37,415 bases of DNA from Ophiostoma sp. CBS 140.51 (lineage: Eukaryota > Ascomycota > Sordariomycetes > Ophiostomatales > Ophiostomataceae). Below the pieces are notes generated by a model, which worked only from the letters and a program-made list of their open reading frames with translations, was not told the origin of the DNA and made no database searches. Of the stretch, positions 36,607 to 37,415 are shown piece after piece (positions within the stretch are counted from its first letter, which is position 1; the number at the start of each line of letters is the position of its first letter). The stretch is taken from positions 1-37,415 of the forward strand of contig JANSLP010000315.1 in NCBI GenBank assembly GCA_029298735.1. The letters run 5' to 3'. The position numbers and the translations under genes were made by a program.

Positions 36607-37016
36607 ACATTTAGGATATATAACAAAGGATGACTAATTAAAAATACACTAATTAGAGGAAAGGAACCTCATTTTATACGAAGAATGAAACAAAGAATAA
36701 GATACGAATAACATAACTATCTTATACGGGAAATAGAATAAGGAATACGATACAAATAAAGTACGATAAATATATTAGACTGAGGCTTCCTCCCAGATAG
36801 ATAAATAGAAGACTCAGTCGCTACCGATATTCAAAATACAAGCCTGTATTAACCTGTATTCATATACTATGATTACATATAAATTATACCCCGTTACACG
36901 TGTTAATTATTGTTCCACCGTTACACCTTAGCACTTTTTTACCAGAACCAGAACCCTCCCCTAGACTTCTTCACCTAGCAGAGCCTCTTGCCTTTTTGAA
37001 AAGTGCCTTTGTAACA
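36607..37016 (-). repeat. LTR-like repeat copy C (most complete, about 410 nt)
   Basis: Read from 37016 on the minus strand, it starts TGTTACAAAGGCACTTTTC and continues with the blocks shared with copies A and B, up to a segment ending near ATGTTACGAATA just before the TGG of internal segment 2. It is followed outside by acacatccgc, with no clear target duplication found by eye. The 3' boundary is approximate. Confidence 0.7.
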
Positions 37017-37415
37017 CATCCGCTATGTATTATTACAAGTAGATGCAAAGAGGCGAAGGTGCATGTAGTATTATGACAGGACTAAGTCTTACCACTCCTG
37101 TCATTTTAAAAGAGAGGAGAGGCACTTATTTCTATGAAAAGATCTTCTTTCGCTCGGCGCTGGAGTCGCTAGCGAGTAGGTCGGGCCAGCCGCCCACAAG
37201 CCACTTCGACGCCACGGTGGCCCAACCACCAAAGTCCTGCTCGAAGTGACCATGGTCGTAACAGTAAGAGAAAAAGACAAAGCAAAAGCCCCCGCCGCCA
37301 GCGAATAAAAGCAGAAGAAAAAGAAAAAAATCAAAACATCAAAAATCAAAATCTACAGGAAAGTTGCAAAAACCCTACCACCCACCACCCCCCGCCCCGG
37401 GCCAGCCCTGATCTG
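37017..37415. other. Right edge, no gene supported
   Basis: AT-rich to about 37140, then abruptly GC-richer (ctcggcgctggagtcgctag onward), an A-rich patch at 37260-37360, and a C-rich end (accacccaccaccccccgcc). The base shift at about 37145 probably marks the edge of the repeat zone. The short open frames here carry no recognisable signal; a gene could start beyond the window. Confidence 0.4.

Noticed and set aside
35900..37016. Repeat-induced point mutation as the explanation for divergence between repeat copies
   Set aside because: Some C-to-T differences are visible, but transversions and indels are also common by eye; dinucleotide counts on an alignment would be needed.
1..37415. CRISPR arrays, bacterial operons, secondary-metabolite or toxin genes
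   Set aside because: None seen; the window is eukaryotic housekeeping DNA with introns.

Overview
The window is eukaryotic and reads as nuclear DNA of a filamentous ascomycete, most likely a sordariomycete. The support is: short spliceosomal introns (76-116 nt) with GT-AG ends; GC-rich third codon positions; pyrimidine-rich leaders; low-complexity expansions in otherwise conserved proteins; a split tRNA-Leu; and a gene set (SAM37, GAB1/PIG-U, NOP7, RRN9, MIC60, RAB5/VPS21, SAC1, a PHAF1/UPF0183 protein) that is typical fungal housekeeping content. I cannot name the species from sequence alone.

Layout. 1-3300 has no gene I can support; it carries a small tandem repeat plus hairpin at the left edge and several pyrimidine-rich tracts. 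A split tRNA-Leu(CAG) lies at 3301-3425 (-). Then come SAM37 (3646-5127, +, one intron), GAB1/PIG-U (5619-6969, -, one intron), NOP7 (7547-9652, +), an RRN9-like gene (10127-12799, +), MIC60 (13319-15540, -, one intron), a RAB5-type GTPase (16632-17497, -, two introns), SAC1 (18747-21005, +), a large unrecognised membrane-anchored protein (21615-26366, -), a PHAF1/UPF0183 gene (27910-29781, -, one intron), two low-confidence small genes (30401-30775, + and 32167-32641, -), an unrecognised Q/A/R-rich protein (30986-32011, -), and a dual-specificity-phosphatase-like protein (33484-34779, -). The last 2 kb is AT-rich and repeat-bearing. I reconstruct there a degenerate cluster of LTR-like repeats with a very short non-coding internal segment, which looks like a TRIM-type (miniature LTR) element.

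Functionally the genes fall into themes but do not form a pathway cluster. SAM37 and MIC60 act in mitochondrial outer-membrane protein insertion and cristae organisation. NOP7 and RRN9 serve ribosome production (60S maturation and Pol I initiation), and both have A/T-rich RRPE-like sites upstream. The RAB5 GTPase, SAC1 and PHAF1 proteins concern endosomal or phosphoinositide membrane traffic and autophagy. GAB1 works in GPI anchoring. I found no secondary-metabolite cluster, toxin, virus, CRISPR or prokaryote-style operon. The most unusual items are the TRIM-like repeat nest, the 1583-residue protein, and the phosphatase-like protein with an altered active-site loop.
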